Assembly: GCF_005116675.2 (NCBI RefSeq) | Contig: NZ_CP050699.1 | Location: 3,681,001 to 3,745,000, forward strand | Length of the DNA: 64,000 nt | Reading direction: 5' to 3' | Source: Desulfosediminicola ganghwensis | GTDB lineage: Bacteria > Desulfobacterota > Desulfobulbia > Desulfobulbales > Desulfocapsaceae | Shown here: positions 8,087 to 18,000 of the stretch, piece by piece | Numbering within the stretch: position 1 is the stretch's first letter | Layout of the letters: every line of letters begins with the position of its first letter | Translations under genes and position numbers: made by a program | Notes under the pieces: generated by a model | The model's input: the letters and a program-made list of their open reading frames with translations, nothing else | Database searches by the model: none | What the model was told of the DNA's origin: nothing

Positions 8087-8362
8087 TCATGATACTGAAT
8101 TATAGCTAAGTTGCCTGTGTGCCTGTTGCAGATCAAGCCCATGTAAAAGCCACTGCAAGGCTGTCTCATGAACCTCGATCACCTCTTCTTCAGATTCAGG
8201 CCAGCGAAAGGTCTCTGCCTCCAACCTTTTCTGCCAGATGCAAAAACCGCTTTGATACCAGTACAGAATCTTGACCATATCCCGTTTCCTATTACAGAAA
8301 GCGAAAAATCTCCCTGAAAAAAGTCCAGGTCGAACTGATCTTCCACCAGAAGAGACAGACCG
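8087..8362 (-). pseudogene. tnpB: IS66 TnpB, C-terminal part, frameshifted
   Basis: This is the rest of the IS66 TnpB gene after interruption by the IS4-family element. Beyond the break it encodes SLLVEDQFDLD, then must change frame at the T6 run (plus 8317-8322) to continue SGRFFAFCNRKRDMVKILYW and QKRLEAETFRWP to the stop at 8087. Joined to the N-terminal part and counted without the insertion, the gene is 347 bases, one short of 116 codons. That agrees with a single-base deletion. TnpB is an accessory protein of uncertain function. Confidence 0.8.
8352..8362. repeat. 11-bp target-site duplication, left copy
   Basis: GAGACAGACCG directly abuts the left inverted repeat of the IS4-family element. 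The identical copy is at 9927-9937. A length of 10-12 bp is usual for IS4-family insertion. Confidence 0.95.
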
Positions 8363-9926
8363 GAATGGCGCTAGTTTAAGCGTGTTTTATAGGTGAAAAG
8401 CAACTGAATATATTGGCAAAAATTGGTATAATTTGCTATGCGAAACCAACACCAAATCATGCCAATGTTGCCCGGTTTTCACCTTCCCAAACGAGGTAGA
8501 AAACCTCATAGCCAACAACAAAAATTTGCTCGAAAAATCACTTCCCTCAGACAGAACTCTTTTAAACAGATAGGAGCGATTTTTGGGCAATTCATTCCCA
8601 CGAAATTGCTCAAACAGGATCCTTCGGGAAAGATGAGCAGACGACGTTTGTTTACCAAGGAAAACACTTTTTGGTCCTTCTTAGGCCAAGTCCTTGATGC
8701 AGACGGTGGATGTAGAGAAGCTGTAAAAAAGTTGCAATCATATGCATCTAACCACGGCCTTCGGCTTCCATCATCATCTACCGCTTCATATTGCTGTGCA
8801 CGTAAGAAATTAGATGAAAATCTGCTTGTTGAGGTGTTTCAACATACTGCTAAATGGTCCGGAGCACGACGTGCATCTCATTCATTAAATGATCGCCAGG
8901 TAATTGTTGTTGATGGGACAGGTGTTACAATGGCGGATACAGCAGAAAATCAAGAGCTTTGGCCACAGTCATCGAACCAGAAACCAGGATGCGGCTTCCC
9001 CTCAGCACGAATATGCGCATACTTTTCATTGCAAACCGGAACAATGCTCAGCTATGCCATCGGTAATAAAAAGAGTAACGAACTTCCATTGTTCCGTAAG
9101 CAGTGGTCCACCTTTGAGGCTGGTGATATCTTTCTTGGTGATAAAGGTTTTTGTAGTTACTTCGATTTAGCCGAGCTGAAAAAACGCTGTGTTGATAGTG
9201 TGATAACACTTGCTCGTAGAAAACCAGTCGGTAGGAAAAACTGCATTAAAGAATTCGCTCCTGATGATCTACTGATTGAATGGAAAAAACCAGTATACAG
9301 GGAAATGGTGTCGTATTCGCGGAAAACCTGGGAGGACCTTCCCGACAAACTCGTTATGAGACAAATCAAAGTAAAGGTGACTCAATCAGGGTTTAGAACA
9401 AAAGAATTTCATATTGTTACCACGCTAATCGATCAAGATCAGTACCTGAAAGACGAAATTGCAGCGTTATACCTTAAGCGTTGGGATGTCGAACTTTTCT
9501 TTCGTGATATCAAGACAACGATGGGATTTGATATCCTCCGGTGCCAATCGCCTGAAATGATAAAGAAAGAAATTTTAATGTACTTCATAGCGTACAACTG
9601 CATCCGGCGCATAATGTTACAAGCGACACAGCTGGTAGACATTGATATCCGGTCTATCAGTTTCAAAGGAAGTCTACAGGCTATTAGAAGTTGGGAACCA
9701 CGGTTGGGGTCCTCTAGGTTGAGCACAAATGAAAGACAAAACATGCTCTCAGATTTATCCTTTGTCGTGGCTCGTTGCAAAGTTTTCGACAGGCCTGGAC
9801 GAAGCGATCCGCGGTGTCTTAAGCGAAGACCAAAACCTTATCAGTTACTCAACAAACCTAGGAGTGAAATGGTCGAAATACAGCATCGGAGCAGATATGA
9901 AAAAAAGGCTTAAACTAGCGCCATTC
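8363..9926 (+). mobile_element. IS4-family insertion sequence, complete, inserted in IS66 tnpB
   Basis: The 1564-bp element is bounded by 19-bp perfect inverted repeats (GAATGGCGCTAGTTTAAGC at 8363 and its complement ending at 9926). It carries one uninterrupted transposase gene. An 11-bp target duplication, GAGACAGACCG, lies at 8352-8362 and 9927-9937; removing one copy and the element rejoins the tnpB frame exactly (NGLS-LLVEDQ). Intact ends, gene and duplication suggest a recent insertion compared with the decayed host element. Confidence 0.95.
8438..9913 (+). CDS. IS4-family transposase
   Basis: The 491-residue transposase has the DDE fold of the IS4 family. The first Asp is in QVIVVDGTGVTMADT, the second in DIFLGDKGFCSYFDLAEL, and the glutamate sits in the YREK-like signature LYLKRWDVELFFRDIKTTMG (Y-(2)-R-(3)-E-(6)-K spacing). 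The reading frame is complete and ends 13 bases before the right end of the element, which fits an active or recently active copy. It is on the strand opposite to the IS66 genes it interrupts. Confidence 0.9.
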   Translation: MRNQHQIMPMLPGFHLPKRGRKPHSQQQKFARKITSLRQNSFKQIGAIFGQFIPTKLLKQDPSGKMSRRRLFTKENTFWSFLGQVLDADGGCREAVKKLQSYASNHGLRLPSSSTASYCCARKKLDENLLVEVFQHTAKWSGARRASHSLNDRQVIVVDGTGVTMADTAENQELWPQSSNQKPGCGFPSARICAYFSLQTGTMLSYAIGNKKSNELPLFRKQWSTFEAGDIFLGDKGFCSYFDLAELKKRCVDSVITLARRKPVGRKNCIKEFAPDDLLIEWKKPVYREMVSYSRKTWEDLPDKLVMRQIKVKVTQSGFRTKEFHIVTTLIDQDQYLKDEIAALYLKRWDVELFFRDIKTTMGFDILRCQSPEMIKKEILMYFIAYNCIRRIMLQATQLVDIDIRSISFKGSLQAIRSWEPRLGSSRLSTNERQNMLSDLSFVVARCKVFDRPGRSDPRCLKRRPKPYQLLNKPRSEMVEIQHRSRYEKKA

Positions 9927-9937
9927 GAGACAGACCG
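9927..9937. repeat. 11-bp target-site duplication, right copy
   Basis: GAGACAGACCG directly follows the right inverted repeat at 9926 and matches 8352-8362 exactly. Confidence 0.95.
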
Positions 9938-10008
9938 TTAATCGACTTTCGCATATCTGTGGCGCCAAGAGCGATGTATACTCGGACTTTTTCCGGAGTG
10001 GGAATCAT
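9927..10008 (-). pseudogene. tnpB: IS66 TnpB, N-terminal part
   Basis: The start ATG at 10008 overlaps the TnpA stop (ATGA), the standard IS66 arrangement. The sequence reads MIPTPEKVRVYIALGATDMR and continues KSINGLS up to the insertion point of the IS4-family element. The 'TDMRKSINGLS' block is the family hallmark. The remainder of the gene lies at 8087-8362. Confidence 0.9.
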
Positions 10009-10334
10009 GTAAGTTGCTCCAGAGTTGTCACAACTTTTTTAAACTGCTCAGAACAAAAGTCGCCCTGGATCTCAAGATTGAAGCGATCAATATGCACAGC
10101 CAGGGAAGCTTTAACATTTGTATCAGGGATTGATGCTGGGACTGCAAGAGGATAAAACGCTGCCTCGTTCTCGTTCCTTCTATTCAGTTTACGTTTCCAG
10201 TAGCCGAAAGTTGCCAGAGCAATTCCGTTCGACTGATAATAGGCTTTCTGGCTTTGGCTACCTGCTTCCCAGGCACCGATATGTTTTTGCCAGTAGTCTT
10301 GCTTCTGTTGAAGTTTCGAGATGTTTCTGCCCAC
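10005..10334 (-). CDS. tnpA: IS66 accessory protein TnpA
   Basis: This small accessory protein of the IS66 element has a helix-turn-helix-like block (WQKHIGAWEAGSQSQKAYY then GIALATFGYWKRKL) of the IS66 Orf1 type. The GTG at 10334 is preferred as start because AAGGAGG lies 8 bases upstream; longer readings to 10427 would run into the element's terminal repeat. The gene appears intact (109 residues), unlike tnpB and tnpC. Confidence 0.8.
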   Translation of the reverse strand: MGRNISKLQQKQDYWQKHIGAWEAGSQSQKAYYQSNGIALATFGYWKRKLNRRNENEAAFYPLAVPASIPDTNVKASLAVHIDRFNLEIQGDFCSEQFKKVVTTLEQLT

Positions 10335-10435
10335 GATGCATACCTCCTTGGTTATGGTGAGGCATACTGGAACATGAATTTCTTGGCTTGAAAAGATGGG
10401 TTTAATTAGGCGCTTACCTAAAAACAAGCCCAGGA

Positions 10436-11210
10436 AGGAATAGTCGACTCATTCTCACGTAAGAGAAAGGAGAAGCAGTTTGACCATGATTCAGAAATAA
10501 GAGATCTTCATGCCAAGATCGGCCAACTCGCGGTTGAAAATGTTTTTTTACAACGAGCCTTCGCTCGTCGCTGCGACGCAAGGTGAAGCGGCCTATGCGC
10601 CAAAAATTGGCTTTGTTACTCTATGTCAAAAACCACGAACCAGCGCGGCTCACCCAGCTCACAAGAAATATCCATACCTGCTGCGAGGTATGGATATTGA
10701 TAGTCCGAACCAAGAGTGATGTGCTTACATTACGTATATTCCAGTGGCCCTAGGTCATCTGTATCTTGTGGCTATTATGGATTGGCATAGTCGGGCCGTC
10801 CTAGCCTAGCGGCTTTCAAACACCATGGATTGTGACTTTTGAGTTCCTGCCCTTGAGGATGCCATCAACCTTTATGGAGTGCCCGAAATCTTCAACACTG
10901 ACTAGGGCATTCAATTTACCTGTTTTGATTTTACCAATGCTCTCAAAACAGGTGGCATCAGAAGCCTATGGACCAAAGGGCGTTGGAGGGATAACGTTTG
11001 CATAGAACGACTCTGGCGCTCTATGAAGTGGGAGTTCGTGTATTTGCAAGGATTTGAAACTGGATCAGAATTGACAAAGGGGCTAAAAGATTATTTTCGC
11101 TTCTATAACTACTAGAGACCACATTCGCTTTTTGATAGGAAACGTCTAATGGAAGTGTATTATGATGGTTGCAGTATAACAACTCATCTACCAATGGCAG
11201 CATGACCTAC
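10436..11210 (+). pseudogene. Decayed IS3-family transposase (OrfA tail and OrfB)
   Basis: Around 10450-10580 the plus strand encodes an OrfA-like tail (KQFDHDSEIRDLHAKIGQLA and VENVFLQRAF). After a deletion, OrfB resumes with PAHKKYPYLLRGMDIDSPNQ, then an integrase core with YITYIPVALGHLYLVAIMDW and CIERLWRSMKWEFVYL. Five in-frame stops interrupt it, replacing the Trp, Trp, Cys, Gln and Glu expected in WCA, AWRL, DFCV, TDQG and NYERP. The gene is clearly non-functional. Confidence 0.8.
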
Positions 11211-11267
11211 AACAGGGGTTCCAGGTTAATCATGTCCCGATCCTGTCCAACGAACCGGGACCACTTC

Positions 11268-12620
11268 TTAACCCCGATCAGCCCGACGAATCACCTCACA
11301 GAGTTCATCTGCAATGGTGTCGATCTCAGTTTCATCCTGGCCTTCAACCATGACCCGGATAAGCGGTTCTGTCCCTGAGGGACGAACCAGAATGCGACCG
11401 CTTTTTCCCAGTTTTTGCTCAAGCTTTTTCAAAGTTTGGGGGAAATCCGGAATGGTATCAACCGGAATCTTTGAAGACATCCGGACATTTTTCAGGGTTT
11501 GCGGAAAGCACTCCATGACGTTGGCCAGCTCAGAGAGCGTCTTTTTGCGCTTTTTCATGATGGCCAGCAGCTGCAGACCAGCCAGGATGCCATCACCAGT
11601 GGTGATATGGTCGAGGAACACCAGATGGCCAGATTGCTCACCACCGAAAGAGTATCCCTTCTTCCTCATACACTCGACCACATATCTGTCACCCACGTCT
11701 GTACGCACCAGATTGCCGCCCATACGCTCCATGGCGACTTCAAGGCCCATATTCGACATGCTGGTAGCAACCAGGGTCTTCTTCTTCAGCTTACGCTGCT
11801 TCATCAGCTCCTGGGCGCATATAGCCATGATGTGATCGCCGTCCACGATTTCGCCATGCTCGTCGCAGACTATCAACCTGTCACCGTCGCCGTCAAAGGC
11901 CAGGCCGATATCGGCACCGAGATCCTTCACCTTCCTGGCCATCAACTGCGGATGAAGCGCACCACAGTCCTTGTTGATGTTGGTGCCGTCCGGGTCTACA
12001 CCCAGCTTGGTCACCTTGGCCCCGAGTTCACTGAAGACGTACGGCGCCACACCATAGGTCGCCCCGTTGGCGCAATCGATAACTATATGAAAACCATCAA
12101 GAGTATATTTTTTAGGAAAGGCGTTCTTTAAAAAGACAATATATCTGCCCTTGGCATCATCGATCCGGCTGGCCTTGCCAACCTCGTCTGCCACCGGCCG
12201 CAGCGCTGCCATTTTCTGTGAGAAGATCAAATCCTCGATATCGAGCTCAACCTCATCGGGCAGTTTGAAACCGTCACTGGAGAAGATCTTGATGCCGTTA
12301 TCCTGAAACGGGTTGTGGGATGCGGAAATGACCACACCTGCATTGGCACGCATGGAGGTGGTGATAAACGAGATACCCGGGGTTGGCAGTGGGCCCACCA
12401 ATAAGGCATCCACTCCCATGGAGCAAATACCTGCAGTAAGGGCATTCTCCAGCATATAACAGGAGAGTCTGGTGTCTTTACCAATGATAATCCGGTTACC
12501 TTTGGCTTTATCTTTTACTATGAACGCAATCGCCCGTCCAACCTGCATGGCGATTTCAATGGTCATAGGATAAATATTGGCAACTCCGCGTATACCGTCA
12601 GTTCCGAATAGTTTTCTCAT
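11268..12620 (-). CDS. glmM: Phosphoglucosamine mutase
   Basis: GlmM converts glucosamine-6-phosphate to glucosamine-1-phosphate in the cytoplasm, the step after GlmS on the way to UDP-GlcNAc for peptidoglycan and lipid A. The 450-residue protein has the FGTDGIRG start, the phosphoserine loop ISASHNP (Ser 101), the metal site DGDGDR (243-248) and the C-terminal phosphate site RPSGTEP. Its start touches the stop of cdaR by one base, so cdaA-cdaR-glmM form one operon read on the minus strand. GlmM interacts with CdaA in Gram-positive bacteria. GlmS is encoded elsewhere in this window (54937-56778). Confidence 0.95.
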   Translation of the reverse strand: MRKLFGTDGIRGVANIYPMTIEIAMQVGRAIAFIVKDKAKGNRIIIGKDTRLSCYMLENALTAGICSMGVDALLVGPLPTPGISFITTSMRANAGVVISASHNPFQDNGIKIFSSDGFKLPDEVELDIEDLIFSQKMAALRPVADEVGKASRIDDAKGRYIVFLKNAFPKKYTLDGFHIVIDCANGATYGVAPYVFSELGAKVTKLGVDPDGTNINKDCGALHPQLMARKVKDLGADIGLAFDGDGDRLIVCDEHGEIVDGDHIMAICAQELMKQRKLKKKTLVATSMSNMGLEVAMERMGGNLVRTDVGDRYVVECMRKKGYSFGGEQSGHLVFLDHITTGDGILAGLQLLAIMKKRKKTLSELANVMECFPQTLKNVRMSSKIPVDTIPDFPQTLKKLEQKLGKSGRILVRPSGTEPLIRVMVEGQDETEIDTIADELCEVIRRADRG

Positions 12621-13816
12621 TACTCTTTTACCAGGATTTTCTTTCTATCTGCGGTAATATGTAAAACGCCATCTATTTTTTTATAATAGCTACCGCTTTC
12701 TTCACCCTCAATAATCTCTTCTTCAAGCATTTCCGCGGCGTCACTGTCATCTGAGGCACTACCTTTTTCTGCTTCTATTACCTCTTCAGCCTCTTCTTCG
12801 CCTTCTATAGAACCCTCAGGGTCTGTAATCTCTTCTTCCTTTTTAATCAAAGTAACTGATTCGGGCCTAACTGAAAGGACCTGAATTGGCAGTTGAACAT
12901 CCTGTCTTGGCACAGCTATCACAGGTAACTCACCGTCATCAGCAGAATCCCCTACAGCCGTTACCGAAAAGAGCTGTTGCAAATCGGCATTTTTCCTCAT
13001 CAACAATACCGGAACATTAGCCAGTATTTCCACCTGCTTTGGTTCAACTTCCCGTAGTTCCCCCCCAACATAGCCTATTACAGCAACTTTGCTGATTCGT
13101 TTCTGGACCATTCGGGGTTTAATAGTGATATCAGCCGTGACCGACGTCTCACCAATAAGATCAACTATCGCAGGATCGAGATCGAGAGGGACCTGCACTT
13201 GCCTTGATGCAGACATACCACTTACATCAATTATATCTGTGAGCAAGGCATCTGCATGGGAAAGAACAGTTTCAGGCCCGGTAATGGTAATATTATCGGG
13301 ATTCATCTGCATTTGTACCAGGTCATAGCCTGCCGCCACATCCCCGGTGGTTACCGGCATGATCTTAAAGGACTTCTGAATAAGTTTATCGAGTGAGAGA
13401 ATAACAGTAGAAGGCTGAATCCTTAAAACCGTCACCCCCCTGGGAACCCGGATGGCTTTATTATCATTTTCGATGACATTGGTTCCGGGAGTCGCATTAG
13501 AGAGGTTTATCTGCCTGGTAACAGACTGATTTTCCATATCTTTCAAAACAGATCTCGGGCCACTTACGGTTACTTCTATCTCCTTTTTAAACTGATTGGA
13601 GATAACCAGGTCCCGTGGCATATTGATTATTTCAATGGGAACCTGGATATTTTTATCTACGATATCCTCTCCCCCGACGAAATACCACAACACAGTCGCC
13701 AGCATCAATGACGCGAACTTCAGCACCCAGTCCCTGGTACCGATCCGCTGCAGGCGTCGCAGTGAAAAAAGATCTCTTATGAATTGGATAAAACTTTTCA
13801 AAACCACGTTTTCCAT
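12620..13816 (-). CDS. cdaR: CdaR-type YbbR-domain regulator of diadenylate cyclase
   Basis: The 398-residue protein has a cytoplasmic N-terminus, one membrane helix (about residues 30-48, [16 protein letters not shown]) and several extracytoplasmic YbbR repeats (segments such as [20 protein letters not shown] and the ITGPETVL block). It ends with an unusually acidic tail (about residues 328-375) before a short basic end. CdaR proteins bind and modulate CdaA at the membrane. The gene overlaps cdaA by 19 bases, which suggests translational coupling. Confidence 0.85.
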   Translation of the reverse strand: MENVVLKSFIQFIRDLFSLRRLQRIGTRDWVLKFASLMLATVLWYFVGGEDIVDKNIQVPIEIINMPRDLVISNQFKKEIEVTVSGPRSVLKDMENQSVTRQINLSNATPGTNVIENDNKAIRVPRGVTVLRIQPSTVILSLDKLIQKSFKIMPVTTGDVAAGYDLVQMQMNPDNITITGPETVLSHADALLTDIIDVSGMSASRQVQVPLDLDPAIVDLIGETSVTADITIKPRMVQKRISKVAVIGYVGGELREVEPKQVEILANVPVLLMRKNADLQQLFSVTAVGDSADDGELPVIAVPRQDVQLPIQVLSVRPESVTLIKKEEEITDPEGSIEGEEEAEEVIEAEKGSASDDSDAAEMLEEEIIEGEESGSYYKKIDGVLHITADRKKILVKE

Positions 13817-14580
13817 GAATTAATATTCCCTTCCTTGGGAATAAAGATCGCTCTCAAGCTATTGCTCAGACTGATTTCATCGCTAACCGTCGTCAATGCT
13901 CCGTGACGGACCACTGAGATTTCCTGAGTCTCCTCGGAAACAACCAGCACCACAGCATCAGTCTCCTCCGATATGCCTATGGCAGCCCTGTGCCGTGTAC
14001 CATATTTCTTATTGATGTAAGGATTTTGGGTAAGTGGCAGGATGCAGCCCGCTGATTGCACTTTACCTTTATGAATAATCACGCCACCATCATGCAAAGG
14101 TGAGACAGGCATAAAAATCGATATCAGCAACTCCTTGCTCAGCTTTGCATTCAGATCAAAGCCTGATTCGACATAATCCTGAAGCCCTGTCTCTCTTTCA
14201 ATGACGATCAGTGCACCTATCCGTCGTTTTGAAAGGTAAAATACAGAGCGGATAATTTCATCCAGATCCTTATCGGCCACATCCATTGTCTTTTGAAACG
14301 GGGACTTGCCCACCTGGGTGAGAGCTCGACGGATATCTTGTTGAAACACGATGATAACGATTAACAGGATGGAACTGAGAAAGGTCTGCATCAGCCACAT
14401 CAACGCGGAAAGATCGAAGATCTTTGCCAGAAAATAGACGATGGTGAGAATGCCAAGCCCGAGCACCATCTGCACCGAACGGGTGCCGCGTATGATTGAA
14501 ATGAGCTGGTGAATAATAAAGGCAACGACTAGAATATCGAGAAGATCTTGCCAGCGGAAATAACTAGGAACTTCAATCAT
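13798..14580 (-). CDS. cdaA: Membrane-bound diadenylate cyclase CdaA
   Basis: CdaA makes cyclic di-AMP from two ATP molecules at the cytoplasmic face of the membrane. The 260-residue protein has three N-terminal membrane helices (about 13-30, 37-53, 62-80) and a DAC domain. The RHRAA motif (196-200) and SEET (215-218) are intact. The usual DGA motif reads DGG (164-166, in PLHDGGVIIH), a one-residue departure beside the active site. It heads the cdaA-cdaR-glmM operon. The role of c-di-AMP in this group of bacteria is less studied than in Gram-positives. Confidence 0.9.
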   Translation of the reverse strand: MIEVPSYFRWQDLLDILVVAFIIHQLISIIRGTRSVQMVLGLGILTIVYFLAKIFDLSALMWLMQTFLSSILLIVIIVFQQDIRRALTQVGKSPFQKTMDVADKDLDEIIRSVFYLSKRRIGALIVIERETGLQDYVESGFDLNAKLSKELLISIFMPVSPLHDGGVIIHKGKVQSAGCILPLTQNPYINKKYGTRHRAAIGISEETDAVVLVVSEETQEISVVRHGALTTVSDEISLSNSLRAIFIPKEGNINSWKTWF

Positions 14581-15057
14581 TGAACGTTAGTCTTCGTATT
14601 ATCGTGAAATTATCGGTTTGAGAGTGCCCAACATCAGTGATGCAATGGAAATCACACACTAAAGATTTACTTATACCATATTGTTAATCTACAGGGTAAC
14701 AACTTATTTTGCCAAACATATTGCAGCCGTCTCGAAACTTTTCGACAATTCTTCTCACAATTCTCAATTATACAAATCCAAGCACTCTCCACTGCATCTT
14801 TTATACAGGATTGCCTGTCAGATTAAATACATTATTTCTCCTGCCTTCCCCTCCTGTGTCTGGCAACAAATTATTTACAATTATTTTGATTTTGATGTAT
14901 TTTCATACTTGAAAAATGCCTAAACTCCAGGCATATCTTGTCACCTGCAACGAATGGTGATACTCTCTTCTGACCTTGCAGCAACTTCGGTTATCTTGAG
15001 CAGGTCGGAAAGGTAACCTCACAGTATTATTAATTTAAAACAACGCAAACATCATCT
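14581..15057. other. A+T-rich divergent intergenic region
   Basis: This region separates cdaA (minus) from the DUF748 gene (plus), so it should hold a promoter for each. I see no convincing gene, RNA or strong promoter. Short open frames on the plus strand (14681-14923) have no family resemblance and poor codon character. Confidence 0.5.
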
Positions 15058-18000
15058 ATGTCTGATCGTTTTGGCAGTATTCCTATAGAACCGGCACCAA
15101 CTGGGCTCACTCCCTCGTCACGAGCGTCGAAAAAGCCGCGTCAGCGAAAAAAACTTTCGGCCCCGGCTGAAAAACTCAAAAAGCCAGGTGCGCAAAAAGA
15201 GGAGCCCAAACGTAAGCTGCCAAAATTGTTGGTAACCACTATCGTGGCTATCTGCATTTTCTGCAGCTACCTTGCTGCTGGCTTCTGGGGTGTTCCTAAA
15301 TATATTCGCGGCTCTGCAGCAGTTAAATTCCACCAAAAAACCGGAATGCTCATAGACTTTGAGCAGGTTGCATTCAATCCACTTTCATTTGTCCTCGACC
15401 TTTCAGGAATAGATGTGATTGATGGGGGTATACACACTGCAGGCGATGACAACAACCCTCTCTTGACCGTATCTTCCTTTTCTGCAACTCTTGTCCCTCT
15501 GCAATTACTTCGAGGAGAACTTGTTACTACCAGTCTTGCCATAGATAATCTGGATTTACATCTTGTTCGCCACGACGATGGAAATTATAATATTTCTCCA
15601 CCGAAAGCCAATGATGAATTAGAAACTACTGAGGAAATTTTAGATTTCTCTGATCTGCCTTTTCGCTTTTCTCTAAATAATATATCCGTACAACATTCTC
15701 GTATTTTATTTGAAGATAAGCCGAAAAAAGGTTCCCATGTAATTGAAAATATCGACCTCACTCTTCCGAATCTTTCTAATTTTTCTTTTGCTGCCAAAGA
15801 ATATATCCGGCCGAGTTTTCACGCAGTTGTTAACGGTAGCCCGATAGAGATGACCGGACAGGCAATTATCAGTGGTGATGACACCTCTGAAATGCATACC
15901 AATCTCGAATGTAATTTCGCAGATATCGACTTGCCGCTTTATCTCGGCTATTTACCGATAGAGCTACCTTTCGACATCGCCCAAGGCAGAGCCGACGCAT
16001 CACTCAACCTCACATTTTCCCCAACAGCAAAAGATAACAAGTTGCTGGTCAACTTCTCAATTCAGGCAGAAGACACCTCTATAATCAGCAAAGATCAGAG
16101 CTATAGCCTTGTCATTCCATCCAGTAAGCTTGAAGGTGGTATTCAACCAATTACAGGGGACACCCACCTGAAAAACGTTGTTTTGCGCCAACCTGAGCTT
16201 CGTTTGAAGAGTTCTGTTACCATTGAGGACGCGGTTGCAGCTATCAGCGCAGTAAGTAATGTGAAACAAGACGACCCTGCCAGCTACCCCGCTACACAAA
16301 GCAAACTCGATATAGACCTGTTGCTCGCCGACAGTGGCAGCCTGTTATTTTTAGATAATAACAATGAGCCGCTGGCAAAATCCTGGACGGGCGTTCAAGT
16401 CAGCCTGAAAGATTATTCCAACACCGCCCCAATCACAGAAACAAATACAGCTTCTTCTTTTCGTTTAATGGCCGAAGGAAGTGATAAGAAAAGCTCTTTC
16501 AAATGGCAGGGCAAACTTAATCATGCCAATTTCCCTGATGGTCAGCTCCACCTCACCGGTGTTCATGCTCCCTGGATCTTGAATATGCTCGGCCTGAACA
16601 CAATTGGCGCACATAAAGGCACCGCTGACACCCAGGCTCATATCAGTTTTAGCAAGGGACTGGAAGAAAAGGACAAACCTCGCCTGCAAATAGCGGACGC
16701 CTCTCTTACCCTGCGCGATTTTAGCGCAAAACAAGGTAAGACTGTCTGGTACTCAAGCCCTGACACCCAAATTACCGGCTTTAGTAAAGAGGGTAACCGT
16801 ATTTCCCTTGGCTCCATAGTCACTCAAGACGGCTCCGTGCATATCAATACCAGGAAGCTGCCGGCTATTATTTCATCTCTCGACAAGAAAGAAACTGCAA
16901 CATCGCTGGATGCGCTTGACTTCACCGGCTCCATAGTTGTCGAAAACGGCAGCTCCAGCCAACCACAGCTCCAATTCAGCGACGCCAAGCTGCAGACCAT
17001 ACGACTCTCTCAAGACGCTGGTGGCGAAACCCGGGATAACAGCAATTTTACCGCCAAACTGAAAGGCGGCGGTCATATCCAGGCTAAAGGTCACGTTCAA
17101 CTACAACCATTTTCAGCCAGGTACACTACTCAATTCGGCGATCTGCCCAGCACCAATATTCTACCCTGGTTTGGCAATGGCAGCTTTGTAAACAATATTA
17201 ATGCGATGGTGAGTGGCGCAGGCGAATTGCAGTTGCCCAAAACTCATTTCAATGGCCAGCTCAGCCTTGACCGGGGTTCACTCGGAACCAAAGACTCCAG
17301 GAAATTCAGCTGGGATAAAGCGCAATTTGAAAAGTTCCAATACCATGGTTCACCTCTTAGGATCTCTGCGGCAGAGCTTTTTGTCGACGGTCCCGAATTT
17401 TCTCTTACCCAGAGTTATGGTGATAAGCAATCTCTGGCACGACTTCATTCCTATATACAGTCAGATATAGCCAAACCACTCTACAAAGCTGCCGGCAAAC
17501 AAAAGGACGCTCTCCAGATAGGAAAAATCAGGGTGGCAGATGCCAAAGTCAGCTACGCCGACACCAGACTCTCTCCAGTCTGGAAGGGCGAGTTTTCTGC
17601 CGTCAACGGTACAATTCAGGCCATCAACAGTGGTCGCAATGGCAAACCTTCCCTTTTCAGCTTTTCTGGCAAGCTCGATTCTGTCCCATTTAAGCATGAA
17701 GGGGCACTTGCACTCTTCGCTTCTGCTATGAACGGTGACAGCACCTTCTCTATCGCTGATTTACCACTTCCATCGTTTCATGAGCAAATTTCCAACCAGA
17801 TCGACATTGATACCAGCAGCGGCCTGGTCAATGTAACTGAGACAACAACATGGAAAAACGGTACCATGGAGCAGAAAAGCGAGATGATCTTCCGTGATGT
17901 TGAACCTCTTTCGGAGATTGCCGATTCCGCCCTTACCCTGGCTTTGATTTCCAACGATGAAAACCAGTTCACCCTTACTGCGGAAAACTCACAGCCAGAC

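Larger units (their letters stand above)
6445..10417 (-). mobile_element. IS66-family element (tnpA-tnpB-tnpC) carrying a nested IS4-family element
   Basis: The ends are imperfect inverted repeats: GTAAGCGGTAATTAAACCC at 6445 and, on the other strand from 10417, GTAAGCGCCTAATTAAACCC. Gene order on the minus strand is tnpA, tnpB, tnpC. Removing the nested element and one target copy leaves about 2.4 kb, normal for IS66. The flanking octamers (CTTTTTTT on the left, CTAAAAAC on the right) do not match, so no target duplication remains. TnpC has an internal stop, and TnpB has both a frameshift and an insertion, so the element is dead. Confidence 0.9.

Noticed and set aside
6445-10417. 8-bp target duplication for the IS66 element
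   Set aside because: The flanking octamers CTTTTTTT and CTAAAAAC differ, so a duplication cannot be claimed.
11499-12131. Long plus-strand open frame opposite glmM
   Set aside because: It is fully contained in the antisense of a well-recognised gene and has no ribosome site or family resemblance.
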